Positions 54,996 to 64,000 of a stretch of 64,000 nt of DNA are shown here, piece by piece (positions within the stretch are counted from its first letter, which is position 1; each line of letters opens with the position of its first letter). A model generated the notes under the pieces. It was not told the DNA's origin. It was given only the letters and a program-made list of their open reading frames with translations, and did not search any database. The position numbers and the translations under genes are program-made. This DNA is from Novosphingobium umbonatum. GTDB lineage: Bacteria; Pseudomonadota; Alphaproteobacteria; Sphingomonadales; Sphingomonadaceae. The stretch is taken from NCBI RefSeq assembly GCF_004005905.1, contig NZ_SACO01000001.1:124001-188000 (forward strand), read 5' to 3'.

Positions 54996-55994
54996 ATGAA
55001 CGCGACCTTTCCGTCCGCCCCCTGCGGCGCTGATTCCGCCTTTATTCAGAGTGACGCCTTGGCGCCGCTCCGCGTCCTGATCGCCGCGCCGCGCGGATTT
55101 TGCGCAGGCGTTGATCGCGCGATCGAAATTGTGGAGCGGGCGATTCGCCTTTACGGCCCGCCGGTCTATGTGCGGCACGAAATCGTGCATAACCGCTTTG
55201 TGGTCGATGGCTTGCGGGCCAAGGGCGCGGTGTTTGTCGAGGAACTGGACGAGGTGCCCGATGGCGCGCCGGTGATTTTCTCGGCCCATGGCGTGCCCAA
55301 ATCGGTGCCCGATGCGGCCACGGCGCGTGGGCTGGACTGGCTGGACGCCACCTGCCCTCTGGTCAGCAAGGTGCATCGTCAGGCCGAGCGCCAGATCGAG
55401 GCGGGGCGTCACATCATCTTCATCGGCCACAAGGGCCATCCCGAAGTGATCGGCACCTTTGGCCAAGTGCCCGAAGGCACGATGACTTTGGTCGAAACGG
55501 TGGAGGATGTGGCGAGCCTGCCCTTTACGCAGGAGGATGCGCTGGGCTTCCTCACGCAGACCACTTTGTCGGTGGATGATACCCATGCGATCATCGAGGC
55601 GCTGAAAGAGCGTTTCCCGCAAATCCACGCCCCACGTGCGGAGGACATTTGCTATGCCACCTCCAACCGGCAGGCGGCGGTGAAAGTCATCGCTCCGCAG
55701 ACGCAATTGGTGCTGGTGATCGGTGCGCCCAATTCCTCCAATTCCATGCGTCTGGTCGAAGTGGCCGAACGTTGCGGCGCGCAGGCCCATCTGGTGCAGC
55801 GCGCCACGGATATCGAGGAAAGCTGGCTGGAGGGCGTCACCACCTTGGGCCTGACCGCTGGGGCCAGCGCGCCGGAGGAACTGGTGCGCGAGGTGATTGC
55901 GCGGCTGTCCCAATGGCGGCAGGTGACCGAGGAGCAAGTGGTCACCGCGCAGGAAAATATGGTGTTCAAACTGCCGCGCCAATTGGCGGGCTAA
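54996..55994 (+). CDS. ispH: 4-hydroxy-3-methylbut-2-enyl diphosphate reductase
   Basis: [4Fe-4S] enzyme for the last step of the MEP isoprenoid pathway, 332 aa. The three cluster cysteines are in [23 protein letters not shown] and [22 protein letters not shown] and [12 protein letters not shown] are also family motifs. First gene of the ispH-thrB-rnhA unit. Confidence 0.97.
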   Translation: MNATFPSAPCGADSAFIQSDALAPLRVLIAAPRGFCAGVDRAIEIVERAIRLYGPPVYVRHEIVHNRFVVDGLRAKGAVFVEELDEVPDGAPVIFSAHGVPKSVPDAATARGLDWLDATCPLVSKVHRQAERQIEAGRHIIFIGHKGHPEVIGTFGQVPEGTMTLVETVEDVASLPFTQEDALGFLTQTTLSVDDTHAIIEALKERFPQIHAPRAEDICYATSNRQAAVKVIAPQTQLVLVIGAPNSSNSMRLVEVAERCGAQAHLVQRATDIEESWLEGVTTLGLTAGASAPEELVREVIARLSQWRQVTEEQVVTAQENMVFKLPRQLAG

Positions 55995-56011
55995 AGCATA
56001 AAGCAGAGTTC

Positions 56012-56986
56012 ATGGCCGTTTACACCCAACTGGGCGCGGAAACCCTTGCCGCCCTGATCGCAGAATTTGACGTTGGCGCGCTGGTTTCGGCCAAGGGCAT
56101 TGCCGAGGGCGTGTCCAATAGCAATTGGCTGATCGACACGAGCGGCAAGGATGGCAACGGGGCGCGCTTCATCCTGACCATGTTTGAAGGCCGCACCGAT
56201 GTGGGCGATCTGCCCTTCTTCCTTGGCCTGCTGGACCATCTGGCCGACAAGGGCTGCCCCGTGCCGCGCACCATTCACGACCGCGCCGGCGCCAGCTTCC
56301 GCTGGATTGATGACAAGGCGCTAGCGCTGATCGAATTTCTGCCCGGCGTTTCGGTGTCGGAACCCACAGCGGCTCAGGCCTACGCCGTGGGCGGCGCCTT
56401 GGCCCAGGTGCATCTGGCCGCGCAGGATTTTGGCAGCACCCGCGCCAATGGCATGGATCTGACCGCGTGGAAGGGCCTGCTGGAGGATTGCGGGGCGCAA
56501 GGTCTGGCGCAGATCAACCCCGATCTGGCCGCTTTGGTGGCCGAGGAATTGCCGCTGCTGGCGCAAAACTGGCCCACAGACCTGCCGCGCGGCATCGTCC
56601 ATGCCGACCTTTTCCCCGACAATGTGCTGATGCTGGACGACAAGGTCACTGGCCTGATCGACTTCTATTTCGCCTGCACCGATATTCTGGCCTATGATGT
56701 GGCGGTTACCCATGCGGCATGGTGCTTCTCGAATGATGGCACGCGCTTTGATGCGGACATCTCGCAGGCCTTGCTGGCCGGTTATGAAGCGGTTCGACCG
56801 TTAAGCGAGGCCGAACGTGCTGCCCTGCCCTTGCTGGCACGGGGCGCGGCGATGCGCTTCCTGTCCACCCGCGCCTATGACTGGATCAACACGCCGGCTG
56901 ACGCACTGGTGGTGAAGAAAGACCCGATGGCCTTTGCCAACCGCCTGCGTTTCTACGCCGCCCATCCCGCCCTTTTTGCGGCATGA
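56012..56986 (+). CDS. thrB: Homoserine kinase (aminoglycoside phosphotransferase fold)
   Basis: Phosphorylates homoserine in threonine synthesis. It is 324 aa and of the choline/APH-kinase-like type used by alphaproteobacteria rather than the GHMP type of E. coli. The N-terminal nucleotide site is [11 protein letters not shown], the catalytic loop [11 protein letters not shown], and the metal-binding [18 protein letters not shown] 56012. It overlaps rnhA as ATGA. Confidence 0.94.
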   Translation: MAVYTQLGAETLAALIAEFDVGALVSAKGIAEGVSNSNWLIDTSGKDGNGARFILTMFEGRTDVGDLPFFLGLLDHLADKGCPVPRTIHDRAGASFRWIDDKALALIEFLPGVSVSEPTAAQAYAVGGALAQVHLAAQDFGSTRANGMDLTAWKGLLEDCGAQGLAQINPDLAALVAEELPLLAQNWPTDLPRGIVHADLFPDNVLMLDDKVTGLIDFYFACTDILAYDVAVTHAAWCFSNDGTRFDADISQALLAGYEAVRPLSEAERAALPLLARGAAMRFLSTRAYDWINTPADALVVKKDPMAFANRLRFYAAHPALFAA

Positions 56987-57444
56987 AATCGGTCGAGATT
57001 TTTACCGACGGCGCGTGCAAGGGCAATCCGGGACCTGGCGGTTGGGGCGCGCTGCTGCGCGTCCATACCAATGGCAAGGTGCATGAAAAGGAATTGTCGG
57101 GCGCGGAGGCCGAAACCACCAACAACCGCATGGAAATGACCGGCGTGATCCGCGCACTGGCCGCGCTGAACCAGCCCTGTCAGGTAACGCTTTGCACCGA
57201 CAGCAAATATGTGATCGACGGTATCACCAAATGGGTCTTTGGCTGGCAGAAAAAGGGCTGGGTCAATGCCAAGCGCGAGCCGGTGGCCAATGAAGACCTG
57301 TGGAAAGAGATGCTGTTGGTGGCCAAGCCGCACAAGATCGAATGGCAATGGGTGCGCGGCCATAATGGCCATGTGGAAAACGAGCGGGTCGACAAGCTGG
57401 CCAGCGATGCGGCCAATGAAGTGGCCAAGGCGCGCAAGGGTTAG
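56983..57444 (+). CDS. rnhA: Ribonuclease HI
   Basis: Cleaves RNA in RNA-DNA hybrids. It is 153 aa, typical. The DEDD residues are seen in [14 protein letters not shown] (Asp9), [18 protein letters not shown] and [12 protein letters not shown]. The basic handle ([14 protein letters not shown]) is present. Its stop overlaps the stop of the convergent amidase gene. Confidence 0.97.
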   Translation: MKSVEIFTDGACKGNPGPGGWGALLRVHTNGKVHEKELSGAEAETTNNRMEMTGVIRALAALNQPCQVTLCTDSKYVIDGITKWVFGWQKKGWVNAKREPVANEDLWKEMLLVAKPHKIEWQWVRGHNGHVENERVDKLASDAANEVAKARKG

Positions 57445-58178
57445 ATCGAGTAATCCTCGAAGCCTTCATCATCGGCATCATAGCTTTCGGCCACATCGCG
57501 CGCGATCAACAACTCGAACAACAGCGCGCCCACTTCCCCGTCCAATTCACCATCGATGATGCGCGGGCGGAAACGGCGCTGGAAAGCGGTGATGGCCGCC
57601 GCCTTGTCGCTGATGTCATAACCAAAACGTTCAAGGCTGAGGAAAAACGCCCCCGGATTTTCATGCAGCAGGCGAATGCGCGGGCGCGGCGTGGGTAGAG
57701 CAAGGCCATAGCGGGCCAAAACCTCCCATTCGAACAATTCGCCCGGATCCTGCTTGCGCGCGGGGGCGACATCGGAATGGCCCACCACATTGGCAGGGGC
57801 GATATTATGCCGCGCCATAATGCCCGCCAGCAAAGGCACCAAGGCCTCCATCTGCGCCTCGGTAAAGGGGCGATAGCCGAATTCATGGCCGGGGTTGACG
57901 ATCTCGATCCCGATGCTGGCCGAGTTCACATCAGTGATGCCCCGCCAATAGGAGCGCCCCGCATGCCATGCCCGCTTTTCCTCGGGCACAAGGCGGATGA
58001 CTTTGCCATCCTCCTCGATCAAATAATGGGCGGAAACCTCCGCTGCCGGATCGCACAGGCGCTCCAAAGCCGCCTGCCCGCTTTCCATGCCGGTATAATG
58101 CAAAACCACCATAGAAATGGGCAGCTTGCGCTCATTCCAATTGGGCGAGGGACAATCGCGGTGGATCAACTCATCCAT
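57441..58178 (-). CDS. N-acetylmuramoyl-L-alanine amidase (AmpD/Amidase_2 family) with peptidoglycan-binding domain
   Basis: 245 aa. The zinc amidase domain shows [15 protein letters not shown] (first His), [15 protein letters not shown] and [17 protein letters not shown]. The C-terminal 70 residues form a peptidoglycan_binding_1-like helical domain ([20 protein letters not shown]). No signal peptide is visible, so it may be the cytoplasmic recycling enzyme (AmiD/AmpD type), which would fit with nagZ elsewhere in the window. Last gene of a minus-strand run after chpT. Confidence 0.9.
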   Translation of the reverse strand: MDELIHRDCPSPNWNERKLPISMVVLHYTGMESGQAALERLCDPAAEVSAHYLIEEDGKVIRLVPEEKRAWHAGRSYWRGITDVNSASIGIEIVNPGHEFGYRPFTEAQMEALVPLLAGIMARHNIAPANVVGHSDVAPARKQDPGELFEWEVLARYGLALPTPRPRIRLLHENPGAFFLSLERFGYDISDKAAAITAFQRRFRPRIIDGELDGEVGALLFELLIARDVAESYDADDEGFEDYSI

Positions 58179-58200
58179 CAACCGTCCCCCCTTTGGCCGA

Positions 58201-58860
58201 TCAAGCGCCCGGTAGCACCGCGCCGAGCACCAAGGCCTCGTCGGTCAGGGCATATTGGATCGAACCGCCCAGCCCCGCCGCCATCAAGGCCAGCATGGTG
58301 GCCGGAGCCGTCTTGCTGGAAATTTCGCTGGCGGGTTGGCGGCCTTCCAAAGCCTGCCCGACGATAGGATCAAAAGCGATGCGGGGACCAGCGGCACGCA
58401 CGACAATTTCCGAAGCGCCGCCGCGAATTTCCGCCGCAATATCCAGCGTACCGCCACGCACCAACGCATCCATCGCGATCAGCGCAAAGTTGAGCAAAGT
58501 CTTCACCGCAGGCTTGGGCAGCGAATCCGTTGCCAAGGACCAGCTAAGCGAGATCCGGTCCTTGCCAGCCAGCAAAGCCTCGATCAGCGCGCGCGGTTCG
58601 GCCACGGGGATACGCTCGCCAAAGCCGCCCGCCGCGCCAAAGGCCAGACGGAAGAATTTCAGCTTGTCCGCCGATGTCCGCGCCGACTGCTCCAGCAGTT
58701 CAAAGCAACGCTGGCGCATCACGGGGTCTTTTTCCTCGGCCAGCAATTCCAGACCGTTGGAGAGCGCCCCCACCGGACTGAGCATATCATGGCACAGGCG
58801 CGAGCACATCAGGCTGGCCAGTTCGAGAGCGATGGTGCGATCTATTGCGTCATTGGACAT
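58201..58860 (-). CDS. chpT: Histidine phosphotransferase ChpT
   Basis: Relays phosphate from CckA to CtrA (and CpdR) in the alphaproteobacterial cell-cycle pathway. It is 219 aa. The N-terminal dimerisation/phosphotransfer helix has the active His in LMCSRLCHDMLSPVGALSNG, followed by a second helix EEKDPVMRQRCFELLEQSAR. The C-terminal half is a degenerate GHKL-like fold lacking ATP-binding boxes. ATG 58860 chosen; another at 58878 would add six residues. CckA and CtrA genes are not in the window. Confidence 0.9.
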   Translation of the reverse strand: MSNDAIDRTIALELASLMCSRLCHDMLSPVGALSNGLELLAEEKDPVMRQRCFELLEQSARTSADKLKFFRLAFGAAGGFGERIPVAEPRALIEALLAGKDRISLSWSLATDSLPKPAVKTLLNFALIAMDALVRGGTLDIAAEIRGGASEIVVRAAGPRIAFDPIVGQALEGRQPASEISSKTAPATMLALMAAGLGGSIQYALTDEALVLGAVLPGA

Positions 58861-58917
58861 GCCCGTCTCATACCCCATCTGGCCGGAAAGCGAAGAGGCT
58901 TCGCTAGGCAGTTTTTC

Positions 58918-59322
58918 CTAGTCGCTGACAAGACTTGTGGAAAGCACAAGAAAACCCTCGGTATTATCCCGAAACCAGCCCACTTCCCCGCCTGCGACAA
59001 TGGCCCAGACCATGTCGTCATGCGCCGCCATCGCCCGATCGGTGGGTGAAGGGCGTGAGTCGCCGCTGGGGTGGGAGTGATAAAAGCCCAACAAAGCCTC
59101 CTCCCCTGCCCTGTGGTGGCGCCATGCGGCAATCAGCGCGGCGGGATCGATCTCGAAATGGCGCGCCGGATCGGGGGCCACATTGGCGCATGGCTGGATG
59201 CGCCGGATCGCCCCATCAGCCCCGCCCAACAGCAATCCGCAAGCCTCCAAAGGATGCGCCCGCGCCGCCTCATTGTGCAACGCGGTGATTATTTCTCTTG
59301 CCAAGCGGATTTCTAACCCCAT
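58918..59322 (-). CDS. M67 family JAMM metallopeptidase
   Basis: 134 aa, MPN/JAB domain. The metal site is complete: Glu in AHPLEACGLLLGG and the JAMM motif GFYHSHPSGDSRPSPTD. Bacterial members remove C-terminal residues from ubiquitin-like sulfur carriers (as Mec+ does for CysO) or act as deubiquitinase relatives. There is no ThiS/MoaD-like partner beside it. ATG 59322 is only 10 bp from the divergent rluD start, so promoters must overlap coding sequence. Confidence 0.88.
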   Translation of the reverse strand: MGLEIRLAREIITALHNEAARAHPLEACGLLLGGADGAIRRIQPCANVAPDPARHFEIDPAALIAAWRHHRAGEEALLGFYHSHPSGDSRPSPTDRAMAAHDDMVWAIVAGGEVGWFRDNTEGFLVLSTSLVSD

Positions 59323-59332
59323 CTGCAAATGA

Positions 59333-60394
59333 ATGACCGAAAGTGACACCATTCTTCAAGGCGTAATTGCCACTGCGGGCCGTCTGGACCGCGCTCTGGC
59401 CGAGGCCTGCACCGGCGACGCCAATCTTTCCCGCGAGCGAATCAAGGCTTTGATGGGTGAAGGGCGGGTCGAAATCGATGGCCGCCCCGCCAAACAGGGT
59501 TCGGCCAAAGTGGCGGCAGGCGCGCGTTTCACGATTCGCGTGCCGCAAGTGACCGCATTGGACGCCGTGGCGCAGGATATTCCGCTGGTGGTGGCCTATG
59601 AGGATGACCATCTGATCGTGGTGGACAAGCCTGCAGGGCTGGTGGTGCATCCCGCCGCCGGCAATCACGATGGCACTTTGGTCAACGCGCTGCTGCACCA
59701 TTGCCGCGGGCAATTGTCGGGCATTGGCGGCGTGGCCCGCCCGGGCATTGTCCATCGCATTGACAAAGACACTTCCGGCCTGTTGGTGGTGGCCAAAAGC
59801 GATGCCGCCCATGAAGGCCTTGCCCGCCAATTTGCCGACCATTCGATCGAACGCGCCTATTTCGCCATCACCAATGGCGTCCCCGCCCGCCAAAGCGGCA
59901 CTTTGCGCGGCATTATCGCCCGCCACGCTACCGACCGCAAGCGCATGGCACTGATCCCCGCATGGGACCATGTGGAGGAAGACGAGGCCGAGGGCCGCCC
60001 CCGTCGTGGCAAGAATGCCGTTACCCATTATCGCGTGGTCGAAGACCTGAAAGACGCGGCGCTGGTGGAATGCCGCTTGGAAACCGGCCGCACCCATCAG
60101 GTGCGCGTTCACATGGCATCTATCAACCATGCCCTATTGGGCGATCCTGTGTACAGCCGAACACAGAGATCGTTAAAACCATTATTGGCAGAGCTTGGAT
60201 TCGCACGACAAGCGTTGCATGCTGCGGTTCTGGGTTTTGTTCATCCGATTACTGGCGAGTCCGTAAGGCTCACCAGCCAATTGCCCGCAGACTTGCGGGA
60301 ACTGCTCAGCCGGTTGGGGAGTTGTCATGTGTCCCTGCCCGGAATTTCCACACCAGGCGGTGCCGGTTTCGGGCCGCAGGGTTTTACCGCATGA
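59333..60394 (+). CDS. rluD: RluA-family pseudouridine synthase (probable RluD)
   Basis: 353 aa. An N-terminal S4 RNA-binding domain (LDRALAEACTGDANLSRERI) is followed by the catalytic domain with HRIDKDTSGLLVVAKSD (catalytic Asp) and ETGRTHQVRVHMA. RluD modifies 23S rRNA helix 69. The assignment among RluA/C/D rests on S4 domain plus position before rpoH, a common alphaproteobacterial pairing. Confidence 0.9.
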   Translation: MTESDTILQGVIATAGRLDRALAEACTGDANLSRERIKALMGEGRVEIDGRPAKQGSAKVAAGARFTIRVPQVTALDAVAQDIPLVVAYEDDHLIVVDKPAGLVVHPAAGNHDGTLVNALLHHCRGQLSGIGGVARPGIVHRIDKDTSGLLVVAKSDAAHEGLARQFADHSIERAYFAITNGVPARQSGTLRGIIARHATDRKRMALIPAWDHVEEDEAEGRPRRGKNAVTHYRVVEDLKDAALVECRLETGRTHQVRVHMASINHALLGDPVYSRTQRSLKPLLAELGFARQALHAAVLGFVHPITGESVRLTSQLPADLRELLSRLGSCHVSLPGISTPGGAGFGPQGFTA

Positions 60395-60493
60395 CACGCC
60401 ACTCGATCACCGGCGGCGTTACCCTCCCGTGGCCGCAACCGAGAGATGCCTCTTAAGGGTCTGTCAAAAGCGCGCTGACAAGAATGAAGGACG

Positions 60494-61408
60494 ATGACTG
60501 CCATGAGTCTTGAAAGCAATCTGCCAGCTGCCCCCTCGGCACCGGCCACAGAAGCGGGCCTGAACCGCTATCTGGCCGAAATCCGCAAGTTCCCCGTGTT
60601 GACGGCGGAACAGGAATATATGCTGGCCAAACGCTATTCCGAACATCAGGACCCCGATGCCGCGCGCCAATTGGTGACCAGCCACCTGCGTCTGGTGGCC
60701 AAAATCGCCATGGGCTATCGCGGCTATGGCCTGCCGATCAGCGAGCTGATTTCCGAAGGAAATATCGGCCTGATGCAGGGCGTGAAGAAATTCGAGCCCG
60801 ATCGCGGCTTCCGTCTGGCCACCTATGCCATGTGGTGGATCAAGGCCAGCATTCAGGAATATGTGCTGCGTTCATGGAGCCTGGTCAAAATGGGCACCAC
60901 GGCGGTGCAGAAGAAATTGTTCTTCAACCTGCGCCGGATGAAGAAGAACATCGACGCCTATGAGGATGGCGACCTTCACCCCGATGATGTGAAGAAGATT
61001 GCAACCGATTTGGGTGTGCCCGAAAACGAAGTTGTGGCGATGAACCGCCGCATGATGATGGGTGGCGATGCCTCGCTCAACGTTTCGATCAATGATGAGG
61101 GCGAAGGCCAGTGGCAGGACCTGCTGGCCGACAATGGCCCGCTACAGGACGAAACCGTGGCCGATGCCGAGGAAGCGCAATGGCGCCATGCCTTGCTGGC
61201 CGAAGCGATGGGTTCGCTCAACGAGCGCGAGGCAGCCATTCTTTTCGAACGCCGCCTGACCGATGATCCCAAAACATTGGAAGAGTTGAGCCAGACCTAT
61301 AATGTTAGTCGAGAACGCGTGCGCCAGATTGAAGTGCGCGCCTTTGAAAAGCTGCAAAAGGCCATGCAAAAGATCGCAACAGACCGGATGCTGATCGCCG
61401 CCGCTTGA
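60494..61408 (+). CDS. rpoH: RNA polymerase sigma-32 (heat-shock) factor
   Basis: 304 aa. Region 2 motifs (SEGNIGLMQGVKKFEPDRGF, LATYAMWWIKASIQEYVLRS) are followed by the RpoH box QKKLFFNLRR at residues 139-148, which separates RpoH from other group sigma factors and is a target of chaperone/FtsH control. Region 4 helix-turn-helix: LEELSQTYNVSRERVRQIE. Two ATGs (60494 and 60503) are possible; the first has AAGGA just upstream. A terminator follows. Confidence 0.97.
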   Translation: MTAMSLESNLPAAPSAPATEAGLNRYLAEIRKFPVLTAEQEYMLAKRYSEHQDPDAARQLVTSHLRLVAKIAMGYRGYGLPISELISEGNIGLMQGVKKFEPDRGFRLATYAMWWIKASIQEYVLRSWSLVKMGTTAVQKKLFFNLRRMKKNIDAYEDGDLHPDDVKKIATDLGVPENEVVAMNRRMMMGGDASLNVSINDEGEGQWQDLLADNGPLQDETVADAEEAQWRHALLAEAMGSLNEREAAILFERRLTDDPKTLEELSQTYNVSRERVRQIEVRAFEKLQKAMQKIATDRMLIAAA

Positions 61409-61454
61409 TCGGCGGCACTGTTCGAACAATTTCCATCACTGGGCCAAAAATGAA

Positions 61455-61485
61455 AAGCGGGTGCGTTTGCGCCCGCTTCTTCTTT
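61455..61485 (+). terminator. Intrinsic terminator after rpoH
   Basis: AAGCGGG (61455-61461) pairs with CCCGCTT (61472-61478), extended inward by GCG/CGC, and is followed by CTTCTTT. It lies 46 bp after the rpoH stop. Confidence 0.75.
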
Positions 61486-61591
61486 GCGTGAATCAGTAGA
61501 ATCACTTAGTCTCCCCCATAATGGACGCAACATTGTTTCCATTAACAACAAATAAACCATAAAATTTCGGGACACAGGGGATCACAAGGCC

Positions 61592-62593
61592 ATGGGCATG
61601 ATGGACTTATCTTTCGATTTAAATGCCTTAGCTTATGAAGAGGTCAAGCTGACCGCATTGGGGGCAAACCCAAGGTTCAGCGTCATCCTTCCGCTGCGCA
61701 ACCATGCCGCCACAGTGGCCGATGCCATTGCCAGCGCGCAGGCGCAAAGCCTGGCTGAATTCGAACTGATCGTGGTGGACGCAGGGGCCGATGACGGCAG
61801 CATGGCCATTGTCGAAGCCGCCGCCGCACTGGACCCGCGCATAACCATCATTGCCGCCAAGGTCGACAGCCTTTCCGCCGCCCGTAACGCCGCCGCTGCT
61901 ATCGCCAAGGCGCCGCTGATCGCCTTTATGGAAGGTGATGTGATCTGGACCAAGGACAAGCTGGCGCGCCATTTCGCATTGCATCGCGTCCAGCCTCAGA
62001 TGGCCGCCTCCTATGCGCGGATCGGCGTGCATAAGGGCACAGCTACGTTGCAGGAAACCTCGGGCGCTGCGGCCAATTGGCGCGCATCATCGCTGCGCAT
62101 GGTGGATGTGCTGGGCGCCTATCCGGTGCGGCGGATTGGCAATCTGGTGATCCGGCAAGACTGGTTCCGCCGTGTGGGCGGGCTGGATCAAACCCTGTTC
62201 TATGCTGGCGATCAGGATCTGGTTGCCCGCGTGGTGGAAGCGGGCGGACTGGTGCAAGGCGTGGATGCCACACTGGTGGCCCGCCCCGCCTCCATGCGCG
62301 AGGACACGCCCGAGGCCCAGAATATCTATGCCAACTGGCTGGAAATCGCGCGCCGCTATCTGCCGCAAGGCCCGCAAAGCGCGGAACTGGAGGCCTTATG
62401 CTGTCGCACCGCCGCCCGTCATGCCCTGCGCATGGGGGAAAGCCCAGTGGTCGCCCTCAATTTCATCCGCCGCGGCCTTCGCCTCGACAAAAGCGCGTTC
62501 ATGGACGCTCCGATGCGCACGCTCAGCCTGATCCTATGCACCTTGGCCAGCTTTGCCTTGCCCAGCGTCCTGCGCCGCAAAATCTTCGCCTGA
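61592..62593 (+). CDS. Family 2 glycosyltransferase
   Basis: 333 aa. The GT-A fold N-terminus FSVILPLRNHAATVADAIAS is followed by LIVVDAGADDGSM. Where the usual DxD would be there is EGDVIWTKDKL, and a later GGLDQTLFYAGDQDLVAR matches the GT2 acceptor-site ED/QD motif. No membrane helices except a weak C-terminal hydrophobic stretch. It stands alone between two terminators with no polysaccharide genes nearby, so the acceptor is unknown. Confidence 0.88.
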   Translation: MGMMDLSFDLNALAYEEVKLTALGANPRFSVILPLRNHAATVADAIASAQAQSLAEFELIVVDAGADDGSMAIVEAAAALDPRITIIAAKVDSLSAARNAAAAIAKAPLIAFMEGDVIWTKDKLARHFALHRVQPQMAASYARIGVHKGTATLQETSGAAANWRASSLRMVDVLGAYPVRRIGNLVIRQDWFRRVGGLDQTLFYAGDQDLVARVVEAGGLVQGVDATLVARPASMREDTPEAQNIYANWLEIARRYLPQGPQSAELEALCCRTAARHALRMGESPVVALNFIRRGLRLDKSAFMDAPMRTLSLILCTLASFALPSVLRRKIFA

Positions 62594-62598
62594 AACAA

Positions 62599-62629
62599 AA
62601 AAGGCGCTGACATCTCGCCAGCGCCTTTT
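62599..62629. terminator. Bidirectional terminator between the glycosyltransferase and the TPR protein gene
   Basis: Perfect 11-bp stem AAAAGGCGCTG (62599-62609) with CAGCGCCTTTT (62619-62629) and a 9-nt loop. T-runs occur on both strands, serving the two convergent genes. Confidence 0.9.
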
Positions 62630-62644
62630 CCCTAAGGGTTGAGC

Positions 62645-63496
62645 TTACCAATCGCCGCCATCATCCCCGCCACTGTCCCACGAACTGTCATCGGTGATGC
62701 CGAAATCATTGCCACCCATATTGCTATTGCTCACATCCGGCGCCGGTGCGGCCCATGCGGTGTTGGTGACCACCGATTCCGAACCGCCCTTTTCATGATC
62801 GCCAAACAGGCCGTCAACGATGCGCTCACCGGCAGCAAAGCCCACGCCCGCCGCCGCGCCCGTGGCCAGACCGCCAAGGATGCTGGAACCCATGCCGCCG
62901 CCCTGACCATAACCGCCACCAAAGCCACCACCGAAACCGGGGCCACCCTGCGGGCCATAGCCATTATTGCCATAGCCGGCATTATAGCCGCCACCCATCG
63001 GCGGCTGATAGACATCATTGGCCTGATTGCGGCGACGGAAGAAAGCGAGCAGGCCAAAGCCCAAGGCGCCGATGATGATCGCCGTCATCCACGGAAAGCT
63101 GCTGCGACGTTCGGGTTGAGGAACGACAAGCGTCTTGGCCTGCGTGGCCGCAGGACCGGACAAAGTGCCATTCACCTGCGCTTTCAGCGCGGCCACCGAT
63201 TGCGGCTGAATGCCGGGCAGGCCGGGCGCCAGACGCTCGGCCGCCGCCAGTTCGGCGCGCGCTTCGCCCAGACGGTTCTGCTTGGCCAGCAATTCGGCCT
63301 GAACGTAATGGGCCTTGGCGCTGTTGGGATGGGCCTTCAGGATCGGGCCCATCAATTCGATCGCCTTGTCCACCTGACCACTGCGGGCCAGTTGGTAAAT
63401 CTCGTGCGTGCTGGTTTCAGCCGCCATCACCGGGCCGGATGCGGCCATCATCATGACGGCCAACGGGGCCATCAGCCACAGGCGAGAACTCTTCAT
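62645..63496 (-). CDS. TPR-containing membrane protein with Gly/Tyr-rich tail
   Basis: 283 aa. Signal peptide (MKSSRLWLMAPLAVMMMAAS, cleavage after VMAA), two tetratricopeptide-like repeats (about residues 26-105, including AKAHYVQAELLAKQNRLGEA), and one transmembrane helix (TAIIIGALGFGLLAFF, near 145). A Gly/Tyr/Asn-rich segment and an acidic Asp/Gly end follow. The Gly-rich tail with a second hydrophobic Gly/Ala stretch resembles glycine-rich membrane-associated proteins. Function unknown. ATG 63496. Confidence 0.8.
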   Translation of the reverse strand: MKSSRLWLMAPLAVMMMAASGPVMAAETSTHEIYQLARSGQVDKAIELMGPILKAHPNSAKAHYVQAELLAKQNRLGEARAELAAAERLAPGLPGIQPQSVAALKAQVNGTLSGPAATQAKTLVVPQPERRSSFPWMTAIIIGALGFGLLAFFRRRNQANDVYQPPMGGGYNAGYGNNGYGPQGGPGFGGGFGGGYGQGGGMGSSILGGLATGAAAGVGFAAGERIVDGLFGDHEKGGSESVVTNTAWAAPAPDVSNSNMGGNDFGITDDSSWDSGGDDGGDW

Positions 63497-63648
63497 GGCA
63501 AAACACACTCCAATGCCGCGACATGGCGCCCACCACGGGCCTGCACCATCGGGCCAATTGCATCTGGGAAGTCTGTTAGCTTTTGCAAGATGAACAAGGG
63601 CTGTTTCCCGCCACACCGCAACTATGGCCCTCTCTTCCGGTTTACCCT

Positions 63649-64000
63649 ATGGAACGCCTGATGAACCACCCACTCAAAATCTCGATCCGCATCATGTGTG
63701 GGGATGAAATTGCCATGGGGCCGGGCAAGGCCGACCTGCTGGATGCCATTGCGGCCAGCGGTTCGATATCGGCGGCGGGGCGCGCGATGGGCATGAGCTA
63801 TCGCCGCGCGTGGTTGCTGGTGGATGCGATGAACCGCTGCTGGGCCCAACCTCTGGTCGAAACCATGCCCAGTGGTGCAGCGCGTTCAGGCGCCCGATTG
63901 ACGCTGGCGGGCGAGCAAGTCTTGGGTTATTATCGCCGCCTACAGATGGATGCGAAAACCATCGATAAAGGGGAGGAGTGGCAGGCTTTGGAAGCGGCAC
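63649..64000 (+). CDS. ModE-like winged helix-turn-helix regulator (partial, cut by window end)
   Basis: Open to the last base, 117 codons seen with no stop. The start is ATG 63649 or ATG 63661 four codons later. The product (IRIMCGDEIAMGPGKADLLD, then AASGSISAAGRAMGMSYRRA) is the N-terminal DNA-binding domain of the ModE/LysR winged-helix family. This domain regulates molybdate transport genes in ModE proteins. Whether a molbindin domain follows cannot be seen. It diverges from the TPR/Gly-rich gene with a 152-bp gap. Confidence 0.85.
   Translation, partial: MERLMNHPLKISIRIMCGDEIAMGPGKADLLDAIAASGSISAAGRAMGMSYRRAWLLVDAMNRCWAQPLVETMPSGAARSGARLTLAGEQVLGYYRRLQMDAKTIDKGEEWQALEAA

Noticed and set aside
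62639..63661. A 340-codon plus-strand frame opposite the TPR/Gly-rich protein gene
   Set aside because: Ala/Thr/Ile-rich translation with no domain. The minus-strand gene has signal peptide, TPRs and membrane helix, and a bidirectional terminator fits the minus gene.

Overview
The window is a gene-dense, high-GC chromosomal segment from an alphaproteobacterium, most likely a sphingomonad (Novosphingobium or a near relative). This is inferred, not proven. The support is gene content and order: a complete dcw cluster ending in ftsZ plus a SPOR protein; ispH-thrB-rnhA; argS-SPOR-nagZ-scpA-scpB-tatABC; rluD-rpoH; glnB-glnA; and chpT, the CckA-ChpT-CtrA phosphotransferase found in alphaproteobacteria. 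I see no phage, transposase, CRISPR array, tRNA or rRNA.

Layout. 0-24.2 kb (all minus strand, read right to left): mraZ, rsmH, ftsL, ftsI, murE, murF, mraY, murD, ftsW, murG, murC, murB, a small membrane protein, ddl, ftsQ, ftsA, ftsZ, then a TPR/SPOR protein, a YbjN-like protein, proC and a BAX-inhibitor-1 family membrane protein. Nearly every junction from mraZ to ftsA is a stop/start overlap (ATGA, TGATG, GTGA, TAATG), so this block is probably one translationally coupled unit making lipid II and the divisome. 24.2-36.5 kb: small membrane protein, cysteine synthase, [2Fe-2S] ferredoxin, AlkA-type glycosylase, pterin carbinolamine dehydratase, ccmAB, glutaredoxin-like protein, map, a lipoprotein, leucyl aminopeptidase, an SH3-only protein, argC, then glnB-glnA behind a sigma-54-like promoter, and a small cassette bounded by inverted repeats. 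36.5-43.7 kb (minus): tamB, tamA and bpt. 43.9-51.2 kb: ilvA; a beta-hydroxyacid dehydrogenase coupled to a degenerate amidohydrolase; tatC, tatB, tatA, scpB, scpA, nagZ. 51.3-64 kb: SPOR protein, argS, a lipoprotein, ispH-thrB-rnhA, peptidoglycan amidase, chpT, a JAMM peptidase, rluD, rpoH, a family 2 glycosyltransferase, a TPR/Gly-rich membrane protein, and a ModE-like regulator cut by the window end.

The common theme is envelope growth and division: precursor synthesis (Mur/Mra/Ddl), divisome (FtsL/I/W/Q/A/Z), two SPOR proteins, peptidoglycan recycling or turnover (NagZ, amidase), outer-membrane assembly (TamAB), Tat export, chromosome condensation (ScpAB) and cell-cycle control (ChpT).

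Most of the window is ordinary core genome. The items most worth a second look are FtsQ with a 152-residue Ala/Lys/Pro tail that contains a possible second membrane segment; the basic N-terminal extension of MurF; the 82-aa membrane protein embedded between murB and ddl; the amidohydrolase-like protein that has lost its metal-binding HxH; the inverted-repeat-flanked cassette after glnA; and a near-perfect 32-bp hairpin upstream of argS.
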